The notes beneath the pieces are model-generated. The model had not been told where the DNA came from. It saw only the letters and a list, made by a program, of their open reading frames with translations, and made no database searches. From a virus: a DNA stretch of 58,591 bases. Made by a program: the position numbers and the translations under genes. The stretch lies in the IMG/VR virus record IMGVR_UViG_3300029624_000135, positions 1 through 58,591 of that record, one strand, 5' to 3'. This document shows, piece by piece, positions 1 to 9,400 of the stretch; position 1 is the first letter of the stretch; each line of letters starts with the position of its first letter.

Positions 1-55
1 AAAGCAAAAAGGTCTTTTGGGATAAGAAAAAGCTTTATATATTTGCACCCGCTTA

Positions 56-140
56 GGAGGAATGGCAGAGTGGTCGAATGCGGCAGTCTTGAAAACTGTT
101 GAGGGTCACACCTCCGGGGGTTCGAATCCCTCTTCCTCCG
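56..140 (+). tRNA. tRNA-Ser (anticodon TGA), prophage integration target
   Basis: The sequence folds as a serine tRNA: acceptor stem GGAGGAA with TTCCTCC, anticodon loop CTTGAAA with TGA at 90-92, a long variable arm and T loop TTCGAAT. The discriminator is G140 and no CCA is encoded. The last 21 bases belong to the attL core, so the phage supplies the 3' end after integration and leaves the gene intact. Confidence 0.97.
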
Positions 141-142
141 CT
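120..142. other. attL: attL core (23-bp direct repeat, left copy)
   Basis: The 23 bases from the T arm through two bases past the tRNA end recur exactly at 53921-53943. Flanking bases differ at both sides, so these are the limits of identity. Integration at the T-arm/acceptor part of a tRNA gene is usual for tyrosine integrases. Confidence 0.93.
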
Positions 143-153
143 ATATAACTTCG

Positions 154-180
154 AAAGCCCCTGTTTACGGGGCTTTTATT
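154..180 (+). terminator. Rho-independent terminator after tRNA-Ser
   Basis: An 8-bp stem AAAGCCCC/GGGGCTTT with a 7-base loop is followed by a T-rich stretch. It lies inside the phage side of attL, so the phage replaces the tRNA's terminator as well as its 3' end. Confidence 0.8.
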
Positions 181-185
181 TTTCA

Positions 186-205
186 GTTGAATATCTGGTT
201 GAATG
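186..205. other. Integrase arm-type repeats, left end
   Basis: GTTGAAT at 186-192 and GTTGAATG at 198-205 lie 12 bp apart. The same motif pair with the same 12-bp spacing occurs at the right end (53794-53813), 100-130 bp from the other core. This matches arm-binding sites of a tyrosine integrase. Binding is inferred. Confidence 0.6.
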
Positions 206-216
206 AAAGAACGTTT

Positions 217-663
217 TTAGATGATTCTAGTACGTCCTTTTATAATCCATGCAAGTGCGAAAACAGCAGCTATCCAAATCATCTTGTTGCCTATGGTATT
301 GGCCAGTTCAATGTTTGCTTCGCGCTCACTTTCTCTAACAGATTGCTCGTGCTCCCATTGACGTTGCCTTTCTTCACGCTCATTGACCTCTGGACAATTG
401 ATATCATCTTGGGTAATGTAGCCCTGTTCATCAAAGGTCTTTTTTGAAGTTGCTCCATTATCACCGGTATAGGTTTCAGTTTTGGATTTAGGGCGTTCGT
501 TTGGCTCCTTGGGCAATGTGATAAATATCTTGTCCCCTGGTGCGGTTCTGTCAATGGTCGAAGTCTCAAACCCTTTGAATTTATCTTCACTCTTGGAAAC
601 CTTTCGAGTGGACATGCATCCAGTAAGAAAGATGATTAATATGAGTATAAAATACTTTTTCAT
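217..663 (-). CDS. u-spanin-like lysis lipoprotein
   Basis: This 148-residue protein has an N-terminal lipoprotein signal with lipobox LTGC (Cys16), a charged, probably periplasmic middle (residues 20-120, with an E/R-rich helix) and a C-terminal transmembrane helix (about residues 128-140) with a basic tail. A lipid anchor at one end and a membrane helix at the other is the hallmark of unimolecular spanins, which join outer and inner membranes in the last step of lysis of Gram-negative hosts. It follows an endolysin (4-bp overlap) and two small membrane proteins, the expected lysis context. The family has almost no sequence conservation, so the call rests on architecture and place. It is the last gene before attL. 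Confidence 0.65.
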   Translation of the reverse strand: MKKYFILILIIFLTGCMSTRKVSKSEDKFKGFETSTIDRTAPGDKIFITLPKEPNERPKSKTETYTGDNGATSKKTFDEQGYITQDDINCPEVNEREERQRQWEHEQSVRESEREANIELANTIGNKMIWIAAVFALAWIIKGRTRII

Positions 664-1142
664 GGCTTAATTATCAATGGTCGTTGATCAGTATTCATAG
701 CTGCAACATGTACCCATCCGGGCGTAAAGGATAAATCCTCAAGGGTGTTTATTTTCCTCAAACGCCCGTTGGCAATCAATGTTTTCACATGAACCCATAG
801 CTCGGTAATCTTTCCATTCACGGGTTCCAAATCGTTCGCAGCTGCTAGCTTATGGGAAGAATAGAACGAACCATCCGGGTCATTTGGTGGCCTTAGACCC
901 CTACTGTCCAATCCCAAATCCAATCTATTGATATAGATACCGCTCTCATGCTTCAAGTACCAAGTGGAACGGATATAGTCCAAATCCCAAAGAACATCTG
1001 GGTCAAGCCTTAACCATGCGTTAAGCTCCCCAATATCGTTTATGATTTGAGGATGCACCAGTTCTTCTAATTTGTAGTACTTGGGCTTGAACATAATATC
1101 TACCAAAAAATTGCGTGGAAAGCTGCTCCGATAATGAACCAT
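660..1142 (-). CDS. Endolysin, peptidase M15-like
   Basis: The 160-residue product resembles M15 peptidases (D-Ala-D-Ala or L-Ala-D-Glu type), which cut peptidoglycan peptides using zinc. The pattern SSHKLAAAND (His97, Asp104) followed by GWVHV (His145) fits the H-x6-D ... H zinc site. The usual HxxGxAxD glycine is replaced here (HKLAAAND), a mild deviation. There is no signal peptide, so it would need a holin for release. A second in-frame ATG at residue 17 (position 1094) fits the domain start better than the first; neither has a clear Shine-Dalgarno. It sits between membrane proteins and the spanin-like gene, supporting a lysis role. Confidence 0.7.
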   Translation of the reverse strand: MVHYRSSFPRNFLVDIMFKPKYYKLEELVHPQIINDIGELNAWLRLDPDVLWDLDYIRSTWYLKHESGIYINRLDLGLDSRGLRPPNDPDGSFYSSHKLAAANDLEPVNGKITELWVHVKTLIANGRLRKINTLEDLSFTPGWVHVAAMNTDQRPLIIKP

Positions 1143-1185
1143 AACAAAGCCCTCATAAACTCCGGTAATTTATAATAAAACGCTA

Positions 1186-1425
1186 TCATTTCTTTTTTCT
1201 TTTTTTGAAGTTGTTCCAATGATTTCTAAAATTATAGGACATATCCTTTATCTCTTCCTCAAAAAAGTAAAGCAAAATCTTAATGGACAACGCTACGAAC
1301 AATGCCCATATAAAACTAAGCACATTTGCACCCAATCCCAAGAACGTAAAGAATGCCGTTACCGTTGGAACGAATTTTAATATGATTACTTCTATTGTGA
1401 TGTTTGCTATTCTATTCGGCATCAT
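1186..1425 (-). CDS. Holin-like small membrane protein
   Basis: The 79-residue protein has two predicted transmembrane stretches (about residues 15-32 and 36-54) and a lysine-rich cytoplasmic C-terminus ending KKRKKK. Size, topology and position just upstream of the endolysin fit a class II holin, which opens the inner membrane for the endolysin. There is no family-level match I can name. The start uses the first of two adjacent Met codons; the gene starts one base from the stop of the next upstream gene. Confidence 0.55.
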   Translation of the reverse strand: MMPNRIANITIEVIILKFVPTVTAFFTFLGLGANVLSFIWALFVALSIKILLYFFEEEIKDMSYNFRNHWNNFKKRKKK

Positions 1426-1426
1426 A

Positions 1427-1654
1427 TTACTTTGTATCTATACCCCTCGCCTTACGAACTATGTTCAAAATAGTAAGCGGTGAGAACATTAACAGAACAG
1501 AAGCGCAGAATACAACTATCTCAACTCCATTTTCACCCAATGAATCCGTTGCATATCTGTACACTTGAATTGCCAAGGTGATGAACCCTAAGAAAGCTAC
1601 CGCCCATTCCTGTAATCCGTACCTACCAAATTTGTTTTTTATAAAATCCGTCAT
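1427..1654 (-). CDS. Small membrane protein, holin or antiholin candidate
   Basis: This 75-residue protein has an amphipathic N-terminus and two hydrophobic helices (about residues 14-32 and 44-64) with a basic tail. It abuts the holin-like gene at 1186-1425. Two consecutive small membrane proteins next to an endolysin often form a holin/antiholin pair, but which is which cannot be told from sequence. An alternative is a membrane anchor unrelated to lysis timing. Confidence 0.5.
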   Translation of the reverse strand: MTDFIKNKFGRYGLQEWAVAFLGFITLAIQVYRYATDSLGENGVEIVVFCASVLLMFSPLTILNIVRKARGIDTK

Positions 1655-1696
1655 ATCAATTGCTTTTAATTCTTACCCAATTTCCGTTTATCCTTA

Positions 1697-3772
1697 TCAA
1701 TAATCGATTAAAATGAATTTTCCTTTTTTGATTCTTTTACCTGTTGGTGGTGACGGTACTGATGCTGCATTGACCGTAACGTTCATTACATCCGTAAAGC
1801 TGCCATCATCCGTGGTAATGGTCAAGGTTGCGGTTCCTTCATCGATTATAGCTCCCGCATTGCTCACAACGCCCGTATTGGAGGAAGATAGTGTGAAACC
1901 CTTATCGGTTGCATTGGATGGACTGAACGTATATGATAAATCCAAGAATCCACCTACTTGAACAATTTGGGCATCATTGTCCCAAACTATTCCAGTTACA
2001 TCAATCGGTGACTGTACTTCGTCAACTGAATTGATGAACATTTCTATGTTCGTGTAATTTACATCAAGGTCAAAATCTGCCGAATCATCGACATCTTCAT
2101 TAAGGCCATTGGCAATTTCCCAAGTATTTGGCATACCGTCATCGTCCGTGTCATAGCCAACAGGTCTAGTATTTTCTGGAATGTTATAATATAAAATACT
2201 TCTATCAGTTACATCTGGTCTGGTTGCTCCGTCACAAGTGACGCATGTTGCATTAATTGCATCATCTATGTATCTTGTAGCAATGGTATCAAGATAAACC
2301 TCATAAGTACCATCTGCGTTCAGGTATTTATTTGCTCCGACATCTGCAACAATGGAATCAAATGCCACTAAAGGGTTTTGTTCTGTGACGGGTATTCCAA
2401 GATTATCAAATCTTGACATTGTTCTCCAAGGGCTTTCAGAAGCTTGTCTATTTGGATTACCAGAGCTTTCAGGGTGTCTATAAACTACACCGGTCCAAGA
2501 AGTGTAATCTTTATCGTAGGTCTGTGAACTACCTTCCCATCTATTGTTATCGGTATATATTCTAAAATCATTTTCAGGAAACTCATAACTGAACAAATAC
2601 TCTCCAATATTAAGTGTGTGTCCTGATGGGTAAGAAGAACCCGAATACTTTCTAGCATAGTTACCGATATAGTTAACTTCCGCCTGATTATAAACAGTAG
2701 CCCCTCTAAAGTAATAGTTGTAATTAACGTTGTTTATTACTTCAAAAAAACCATTACCGTCCATATTTGGGAACCTATGCGAAGTATGTGTGTAAAGATT
2801 GTGATGGAAAGTATTTGTTCCTGCGTAGTTTCTTCTTGATGATGATGATGCTGCACTACCCGCTAATGAACCAGTCTGACTGTTCGTTATATGAGACCTT
2901 TGTATGGTCACATTTCCTTGTCGGTAATTATCATCCCAAACACTAAGAGCGGTAGTGTTGCCAGCAAATCTAAAATCACAATGATCAACAACAACACCAT
3001 CATTCCCATCAAGATATAAAGCTGCCCTAGTAGTCGCCGTTCCATCTCTGTACTGGTCAAATTCAAACCTCAAATACCTAATTATAATATTGGAACTTCT
3101 TTTTAGATATATTCCATAGCGGTGTCTTACTGTAATACCTCCTTCTGGTGCTGTTTGTCCGGCTATTGTTACATTGGGAGAAATAGCTAAGTCCCACATC
3201 GCATTTGTGTCGATAATTCCAGATACGTCAAAAACTATGATTCTTGGGTAATTTTCCATAAGTGCCCATCTTAGAGTTCCTGGGCTTCCATCATCAGCTA
3301 ATGATGTTACATGAAGAATCGTTCCACCACGACCCCCTGTTACAAGTGCCCCAGCTCCTTCCGCTCCCGGAAATGATGCAATAGGCAATTCTTCGGCAAT
3401 ATTGAACGTAGCAATTCCACCGGTCATAAATGTCCCATCGGATTCAACGTTATACCCTGTGCCAGATGTCAATGTCAATGTTACTTCTTGGGGACTTGGA
3501 ATGGAGGCATTCTTAGAAATAACAAGTTCTTTTTTGAACTCTCCCTCTAAAAATGAAATACTGCCACTGGATTGGTTTATGTAAGTATCATCTGATATGG
3601 TATAATTAATAGACAGCCCACCGCTAGGACAATATTCATCAGTCAACTTGAACTGTATGACCGCATCGGTAGTATTTGTGGCCCAATCGAACTTTGACTG
3701 TACTATTACAGTAGGTGTTTGGGCTACTACAGAAAAGCATATCAAAAAAAATAAATAGTTTATGGCCTTCAT
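1697..3772 (-). CDS. Secreted pectate-lyase-like polysaccharide lyase, tail module
   Basis: The 691-residue protein starts with a Sec signal peptide (residues 1-17, ending near VVAQ), then a Calx-beta-like domain (about 20-125), a right-handed beta-helix of the pectate lyase type (about 130-540; motifs GGRGG near 148, the IAGQTAPEGG strand-turn typical of bacterial pectate lyases, and a VDHCDF motif), a calcium-binding-like DTDDDGMPNTWE segment near 545-556, and a Big-type immunoglobulin domain to about 675. Such enzymes cleave uronic-acid polysaccharides by beta-elimination. Its start codon overlaps the stop of the fibre-like gene, so the two are translated together. It could be a virion depolymerase or an exoenzyme secreted by the lysogen; the signal peptide favours export, the place in the operon favours the virion. 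Confidence 0.75.
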   Translation of the reverse strand: MKAINYLFFLICFSVVAQTPTVIVQSKFDWATNTTDAVIQFKLTDEYCPSGGLSINYTISDDTYINQSSGSISFLEGEFKKELVISKNASIPSPQEVTLTLTSGTGYNVESDGTFMTGGIATFNIAEELPIASFPGAEGAGALVTGGRGGTILHVTSLADDGSPGTLRWALMENYPRIIVFDVSGIIDTNAMWDLAISPNVTIAGQTAPEGGITVRHRYGIYLKRSSNIIIRYLRFEFDQYRDGTATTRAALYLDGNDGVVVDHCDFRFAGNTTALSVWDDNYRQGNVTIQRSHITNSQTGSLAGSAASSSSRRNYAGTNTFHHNLYTHTSHRFPNMDGNGFFEVINNVNYNYYFRGATVYNQAEVNYIGNYARKYSGSSYPSGHTLNIGEYLFSYEFPENDFRIYTDNNRWEGSSQTYDKDYTSWTGVVYRHPESSGNPNRQASESPWRTMSRFDNLGIPVTEQNPLVAFDSIVADVGANKYLNADGTYEVYLDTIATRYIDDAINATCVTCDGATRPDVTDRSILYYNIPENTRPVGYDTDDDGMPNTWEIANGLNEDVDDSADFDLDVNYTNIEMFINSVDEVQSPIDVTGIVWDNDAQIVQVGGFLDLSYTFSPSNATDKGFTLSSSNTGVVSNAGAIIDEGTATLTITTDDGSFTDVMNVTVNAASVPSPPTGKRIKKGKFILIDY

Positions 3773-5127
3773 TACAAAACCTCTTTAACAGAATCAATAA
3801 TCACCTGAATTTCATTGCCGATTGCTCCTGCGCCATTAAAAGCGTCGGACATATATATTTTCGGATAAAGAATACCATTAGCCGAATTTGGAGTGAAATA
3901 TATATCATAAGGAGTCAGTGTATTTGTTAATACTATATCTGTTATCTGACTATCAAGTCCATCCCAATCGCTTATGCTAGCCTGACCTGAATTCAATGTG
4001 GTGTATCTAGCTCTAATGGTCATTTTGTATGTAGCGCCATCTGTTAACAAGCCCACAGAACCGCCAGATAAAAACGCAGTGATCCTTATATAATCACTGT
4101 TTCCATCAACAGCACTTGCCTGTATGATAAAACCACCGCTTCCATCACTTACAGATGCCAAATCTGTACTTGAACTTGATAATGCCTGAAAACCATCTGT
4201 AGAATCAGCATTGTTGTTACTGTTACCTGCACTAGCAAATGTCCATAATTCAGTACCTAATACCTCGCCAGTTACAGGCGTATAAGCCAACAAATCAGAT
4301 GGGTCTAAGACAATTACATCACCATTGCTTTTTATTCGTATTCCTAAAGTTTCTCCTTCTCCGCTTTGTGATTTATAATCGCCATTGTCAGTGCCTTCAA
4401 CAGCAAGAAACCCAGTGCCTTCAACAATAGCTTTGACAAATCCTCTTTCAGTTAAACTAGCTTTATTGACAGACATCACAACAGAATCGTTCGTTTGAAT
4501 ATTTATCACCCCCGCCTGTATGTCGGTGTCCGATAATGTAAAATCAGCGGTCTTAGTAATACCATCCGTGTCTATGTCCGAAGCATTGACATAAGAAATC
4601 GTGGCTTTGTTGGTGTATAAATCGTCGAGTGCATCTTTTGCCGTTGTTTGTCCGTTGTAAGGATACGGCACCTCTTCCGCTGTCTGATTATCTGTACCGC
4701 CCGAAAAAGAACTCATATCAATAGTTACAGTAGTGGCATCTGTCAACGTAAGAACCAGGTCGGTTCCCGATATTACACCTGAGGCTACATTTTCATTGTC
4801 CAGATATGATGAAAGGTCAACTGTCTCTGTACCACCATTTTCTAAAGTCAATGTTAGAATGTTAGATGTGATTGAGAAATCCGATATTTGTTGATTGTCA
4901 GTTCCACCTCCGCTATCGCAATCCACCCATCCAGCACCACCATCATTACATTTCCATTTTCCCTGAGTGGTATTGTAGACCTTATAAACTTCGTCAGAAT
5001 TAGAAGTATCAATGGCGTTCATTTGGGCATCCGTGTATTTTCCCCAACGCTGATAACCTACATACCTCTGTCCCATCACAGGCAAAGCGATGGCAAAAAA
5101 CATTATGGCCAATAAAAGCTTTTTCAT
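3772..5127 (-). CDS. Fibre-like protein with signal peptide and C-terminal carbohydrate-binding-like domain
   Basis: The 451-residue product has a clear signal peptide (residues 1-19, ending PVMGQ), repeated beta-rich segments of the form LTLTLENG-x-ETVDLSSY and LVLTLTDATTVTIDMSSF common in Bacteroidota surface and phage fibre proteins, and a C-terminal beta-sandwich (about 285-451) like carbohydrate-binding modules. It probably recognises or tethers to a surface glycan together with the lyase downstream. A cleavable signal on a tail fibre would be odd, because virions assemble in the cytoplasm. Receptor-binding protein and secreted adhesin are both open. Confidence 0.55.
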   Translation of the reverse strand: MKKLLLAIMFFAIALPVMGQRYVGYQRWGKYTDAQMNAIDTSNSDEVYKVYNTTQGKWKCNDGGAGWVDCDSGGGTDNQQISDFSITSNILTLTLENGGTETVDLSSYLDNENVASGVISGTDLVLTLTDATTVTIDMSSFSGGTDNQTAEEVPYPYNGQTTAKDALDDLYTNKATISYVNASDIDTDGITKTADFTLSDTDIQAGVINIQTNDSVVMSVNKASLTERGFVKAIVEGTGFLAVEGTDNGDYKSQSGEGETLGIRIKSNGDVIVLDPSDLLAYTPVTGEVLGTELWTFASAGNSNNNADSTDGFQALSSSSTDLASVSDGSGGFIIQASAVDGNSDYIRITAFLSGGSVGLLTDGATYKMTIRARYTTLNSGQASISDWDGLDSQITDIVLTNTLTPYDIYFTPNSANGILYPKIYMSDAFNGAGAIGNEIQVIIDSVKEVL

Positions 5128-5342
5128 TTCTTATCTATTTTGTAATTGATAATATCCTTATGGTTACCTGCTGAAACGGATATTTTGTTGTCAACAGTAA
5201 TTTTGTACTTAAGAGTGTTCCTTTCCAGTTTGTCCAACCTTTCCTCATATTCAGAAGTGAGTTTATAGATGTAATACTTGACACCAAAAAACACCGCAAC
5301 CAAAACTGCAATTGCCAATAGTATGAATAGTCCTGTGCTCAT
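5124..5342 (-). CDS. Small membrane-anchored coiled-coil protein
   Basis: A 72-residue protein with an N-terminal transmembrane helix (about residues 4-27) and a charged helical segment (about 30-50). It overlaps the next gene by 4 bp and its neighbour upstream by one base, so it is firmly in the late operon. I do not recognise the family. Possible roles are a lysis accessory factor or a membrane tether for the exported proteins that follow. Confidence 0.6.
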   Translation of the reverse strand: MSTGLFILLAIAVLVAVFFGVKYYIYKLTSEYEERLDKLERNTLKYKITVDNKISVSAGNHKDIINYKIDKK

Positions 5343-5695
5343 TATGCTGATCTTAGATAGGGTTCATCATGGTGGGCCTCAGTAGTAGCACCATCCGTAT
5401 TAACTCTGGCTATATACATATCTCCCCCAAAAAGAGAACCGCCCTTTGGGGCTATTACTATGTCATCGGTAAGTAATTGGTCTTTATCAACATTTGGAGT
5501 AAACCGTAGAACCATTACCCCGTTCAAAAAGAAAATCCTATCGGCCATTATTTTCAAAAGAGCACCTAGTTCCGCAATGGAGTTGAAACCATCCACACCA
5601 TGACTGGTTCTCGCATTAAGTTCCTTGATTATATCGGCACCTTCTTGTGCGGTATATTGCTGATTGTTCCATTCCCTTATTGCCGATTGCTCCAT
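5342..5695 (-). CDS. Hypothetical late-operon protein
   Basis: A 117-residue soluble protein with no signal peptide or membrane helix; it has a helical N-terminal half and a beta-rich C-terminal half. It lies between the tail-tip gene and the exported fibre-like gene, and shares one base with the gene after it. A role as a minor tail or fibre-assembly protein is a guess from position only. Confidence 0.6.
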   Translation of the reverse strand: MEQSAIREWNNQQYTAQEGADIIKELNARTSHGVDGFNSIAELGALLKIMADRIFFLNGVMVLRFTPNVDKDQLLTDDIVIAPKGGSLFGGDMYIARVNTDGATTEAHHDEPYLRSA

Positions 5696-5799
5696 ATTCG
5701 AAATTTTGATTCACGGAATTGATGTGGTCAATTTCTTTAAAAATGGAGTTGCCATAAAGCAATACGCCTTTGGCTTTCAATAGCTTCAATAGAATGGAA

Positions 5800-6009
5800 T
5801 CAAATGAGCTGCTGGAAGAAATACTCTTTTTCCCCTATAGTACAGAAGAATTCCCTTTCAGATTTGAACTTGTCGGAAAACCATCTGTCGGATTTACAAG
5901 ATGGTTCTATGTTCTTAAGCTGTCTATGAAACTCCTTGAAGTTTGTTTCAATGATGACCACCCTATTGTTGAGGCAGCATGAAAACAGCTTTTTTATCCT
6001 TTCGTTCAT
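5800..6009 (-). CDS. Hypothetical small protein
   Basis: A 69-residue ORF rich in Lys, Phe and Cys. It is on the coding strand of the late block, between the convergent lipoprotein gene (6201-6488) and the 5342-5695 gene. An overlapping ORF on the plus strand (5770-5982) competes; the minus ORF has the more protein-like composition and fits the operon direction. About 100 bases between its stop and the next gene carry no clear ORF. No family recognised. Confidence 0.4.
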   Translation of the reverse strand: MNERIKKLFSCCLNNRVVIIETNFKEFHRQLKNIEPSCKSDRWFSDKFKSEREFFCTIGEKEYFFQQLI

Positions 6010-6051
6010 GGTGCCAATTTACAGAATAAGCACTCATTATTGAAATTATTT

Positions 6052-6082
6052 TTGTTATTTCCGTTATAAGCACTTATATTTG
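6052..6082 (+). promoter_or_regulatory. Flavobacterial promoter with palindrome, drives 6201 lipoprotein
   Basis: TTG at 6052-6054 and TATATTTG at 6075-6082 are 20 bp apart, a full match to the flavobacterial consensus. A perfect palindrome TATAAG-CA-CTTATA (6065-6078) overlaps the -7 box, and ATAAGCACT recurs at about 6026-6034, suggesting an operator. The leader to the ATG at 6201 is about 110 bases with no other gene. Confidence 0.65.
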
Positions 6083-6200
6083 ATATATTAATCAGGCAGT
6101 GGTTTGCAAACTGACAATTTTTAATCCATTTATTAATCATTGTTGCCATAGCAATCTTTAAAATCAATAATCGCGGCCACTGCCTTAAAATATTGAACGA

Positions 6201-6488
6201 ATGAAACCCTTTATTTTAAATTTTGGCATCAAAACTTTAATAGTGATCATGCTTATTTTAGTTTCTTCATGTTGTGATGAACTTGGTACCATCGAAGAAT
6301 GCGATTGCTACTTCTATCCGGATACCACAAAAGTGTTCGATTCTGAGAATAACCTCATAGAAGAATTCAAAGGTGACCCAGATGAGCTTTACAATAAATG
6401 TGATTATAACGTGGACTCTTTAGCCGTCGGTAGGAAGATAGGTTCTAGGATTTTTGTTACTGGATACTCCACTATTTGTTTTAATTAA
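6201..6488 (+). CDS. Small lipoprotein, rightward cargo gene in late block
   Basis: The 95-residue protein has a hydrophobic signal (about residues 10-23) and a lipobox LVSSC before Cys24, then a Cys-rich, acidic exported part with CDCY. It is on the opposite strand to the tail genes, has its own promoter at 6052-6082 and ends right against the stop of the tail-tip gene. This independent layout is typical of a moron, a gene expressed from the prophage and often acting on the host surface (superinfection exclusion or fitness). No family recognised; the role is inferred from layout. Confidence 0.6.
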   Translation: MKPFILNFGIKTLIVIMLILVSSCCDELGTIEECDCYFYPDTTKVFDSENNLIEEFKGDPDELYNKCDYNVDSLAVGRKIGSRIFVTGYSTICFN

Positions 6489-9400
6489 TTACTTGTACAT
6501 TGACATGGATTGCCAGTAGGATCCATCATAAAGGAACATCATCACTTCACCAACACTTCCTATTCCTCTGGTTGATGACTTTGAACCTTTCCAGTTAATA
6601 TTTTTGCCATTTCCGTATACAATAACTCCACCACCTTCTGATCTCCACACATAGCACAATCTTCCTGTTATTGGGTCTGAAGGAAGATAAATGTTAACAC
6701 TCCCTCCTGTTGCGGTGCAAACTATAAATACGTGTGTGGTTATTGTGAAACTACCATTCAGTCTAAATGTTTGTAAAACCATTCTATTGGCCCAAAGACC
6801 ATGAAAATATCCACCATATGCTGGTGCAGGTGAACCATTTGTATTATTGGCCCTGCCAAAAACAGCAGCCAATGCAGCAATATCAGCATAGGCATAATCC
6901 GCTAGGTTACCGGTAACATCCGACAAAACACCTGCTTTTACCGTGTTGAATCCATCAGACCTCTGTTTTCCGGCAAATTCGACTTCAACACCATCTGAAG
7001 AAACTACCGTCCTTCCATCCGACTGAGAAGCGCCACCGTCATGCGTAGCAATTATTTCACCTGTTGTGCTATCAATCTTTATGGTTTGTTCCACTGTCAA
7101 GTTGGAACCCGATGCAGTATAAATTGTTCTTGGACTGACAAAGGTCATAATCCCATTTTCACCATCCAATCTGGTTCTTGGGCTTCCTCCGTATTGATTC
7201 TGGCTAACTATTTGCCCATTGTTTATGATAAAGTCGGCAATGTTTGCGGATTCGGCCAAAAGTAAATCAGTGGCCACGCTATCAAATTGAGCACCAAAGT
7301 TTTCCCAATTGCCAGAAATATAACTCGATTGTGTAGCCCCGTTGGTTCCGTTGTAAATCAAATGACTTGACCCTCTTTTGATTACGTCCCTTCTATTTGA
7401 ATTATTGTAGAATACATCAGTTTGCCAAGAGGTATAATCTCCTCTGAAAACTATAGCTGGGCCACTGTCTCCTTGTGGACCCGTAGCTCCATCATCACCT
7501 TTAGGGCCTTGTGGACCAGTATCCCCATCCAATCCGGTTGCTCCGGATACCAAAGCCACAAACCCTGTCAATCCTCCCGATGTGTTCTGAGCTTCTATTA
7601 CGCAAAGAAAACAATCCGTACCAACAAAACTTATGTTATAATCATTGTTTTGATTGTCGAATGCTTTCCACTCACCATTCACGATCCTGACACAAATAAA
7701 ATTGTTGTCGTTCATGTATGGCGAACTTGGAAATCTTGTCCCTGCAGTTGTAGCGGAATACATAATGTAGAATCTTCCAGATTCCCCCTCCCCGTAGGGT
7801 GTCAACACTTGGGTGCCATTAGAAAGGTTAAAGTTTATATCGTTGCCGTTGGGATGCGTGAACCTGGTAGCCTGTATTCTGACCTCACCAAGATTCGCAT
7901 TTCCATTGAAATCACTGTCCAAAGTGAATATGAAATCTCCCTTGCCCCCTATTTTGGCAGGTGCAATGTCAAGAGGAATAGCACCAAGCCCATCGATACC
8001 ATCCGCGCCATCGGTACCTGATGGTCCCTGACTTCCTGCAGGTGTATAAACCTCCCAATGAGTGGCATTCGTAGGTACCACTCCAGTTGTGGCCTGTTCC
8101 GTGATGTTTATGTACAATGTGTCATTGTAGAAAACCACATCGCCCACATAGTAGGATGTACCGTTGTTATAGTTGCTTTTGTAGTTGGGAATAACAATGT
8201 CATCACCTTGGGCAGTTTGTAAAATGGATCCTTTAATCGTCAATCTGTTCGGATTCGTAACGTTCCAGTCCAAGCTGCTGTCATCATCACCGATGAAGAA
8301 CTTACCGTTGTCCAAATCAAAGAAGTTCACACCATCAATGGACTGTATCCTACCGGTAGTGATGAACTTACCGTTTATGGTGGTTTGACCATAGGTCAAG
8401 CTAATGCCACGGACACCGTCCTGAACAGAATGTATGATACCGATTAGAAAGTAGTAATAGGTGGAACCTGAATCCACCTGAAACCGGTTTGATGTTGTAA
8501 CGAAATCACCTGTTGTACCGGTGCGTGAACATCTAGCATAGATATAATAAAATTGAGCATTATCGGAATGCGTCTTGGTGCTTCCCGAAAGATTCCATTC
8601 TTTGATGGTGTCCTCAATTAGGAAATGTACCAATACACCATTCCCAAAATTGGTTTTTGAAGGGTCACCTTGATAATTGGCTTCTATCAGAAGTTCACGT
8701 ATAATGAACTGCCTACTTTTTCCACCAACGGACAACATTGTGGTTTCAATGCTGAGTGGTTTAATCTTATCGGCCTCGAAATACCCATCAGGATCGAATA
8801 TGGATTCCCTCAGCTCATCAATGTCCTTTAGGTTTCTCCTTATTTGATTGTATTGCAATGTCCGATCCCTGCGCTCAATGATGAAATTGTTGTTCAGCTG
8901 CTTTTGATTGGACAATACCCTTGTGATGTAGCTCACCACTACCTTATCACCAACAGTAATCGAATACTGATAAGGATTGGCCAGACTCTGTGTCAGTTTC
9001 AATATCCTTGTCTGAAAGGTTAGGCCAAAATCATCATCCGTGATGGTGACCAAGTCCCCGACATTGAGTTGAATCAATTGCTCCCTCAAGTAAGGATAAT
9101 GTGGCACAATGGAATAAATGGCATTGGGGCTGCTGTTGTTTTCTAGATACTCATTGGCTTTTTGAGTCAGTTCTGATTCGGCATCATCAATGTACGATTG
9201 TGGCATTTCAATATCGTGTACCACATATTCATCCCCCACCTGAATTTGCTGTGTGGCATTTGGGAACAATCCACCATTGCCATCATCGTATTGGATGATT
9301 ACATATTGCTTGGTTGAATCATTGTACCCGGCAATCTCGAATTCGTAACCTGCCAATTGACCAGAGTTGAAAGTCACCTTGGCGGTAACTCCCGGCAACA

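Noticed and set aside
5600-5800. Second open frame linking the 5800-6009 ORF to the next gene
   Set aside because: It has no clear start, a stop just upstream and no slippery site; chance is more likely.
5770-5982. Plus-strand 70-residue ORF
   Set aside because: It overlaps the minus ORF 5800-6009, opposite to the operon direction and without a promoter.
7422-8021. Long plus-strand ORF of 199 codons
   Set aside because: It is the complement of the tail-tip gene with odd composition.
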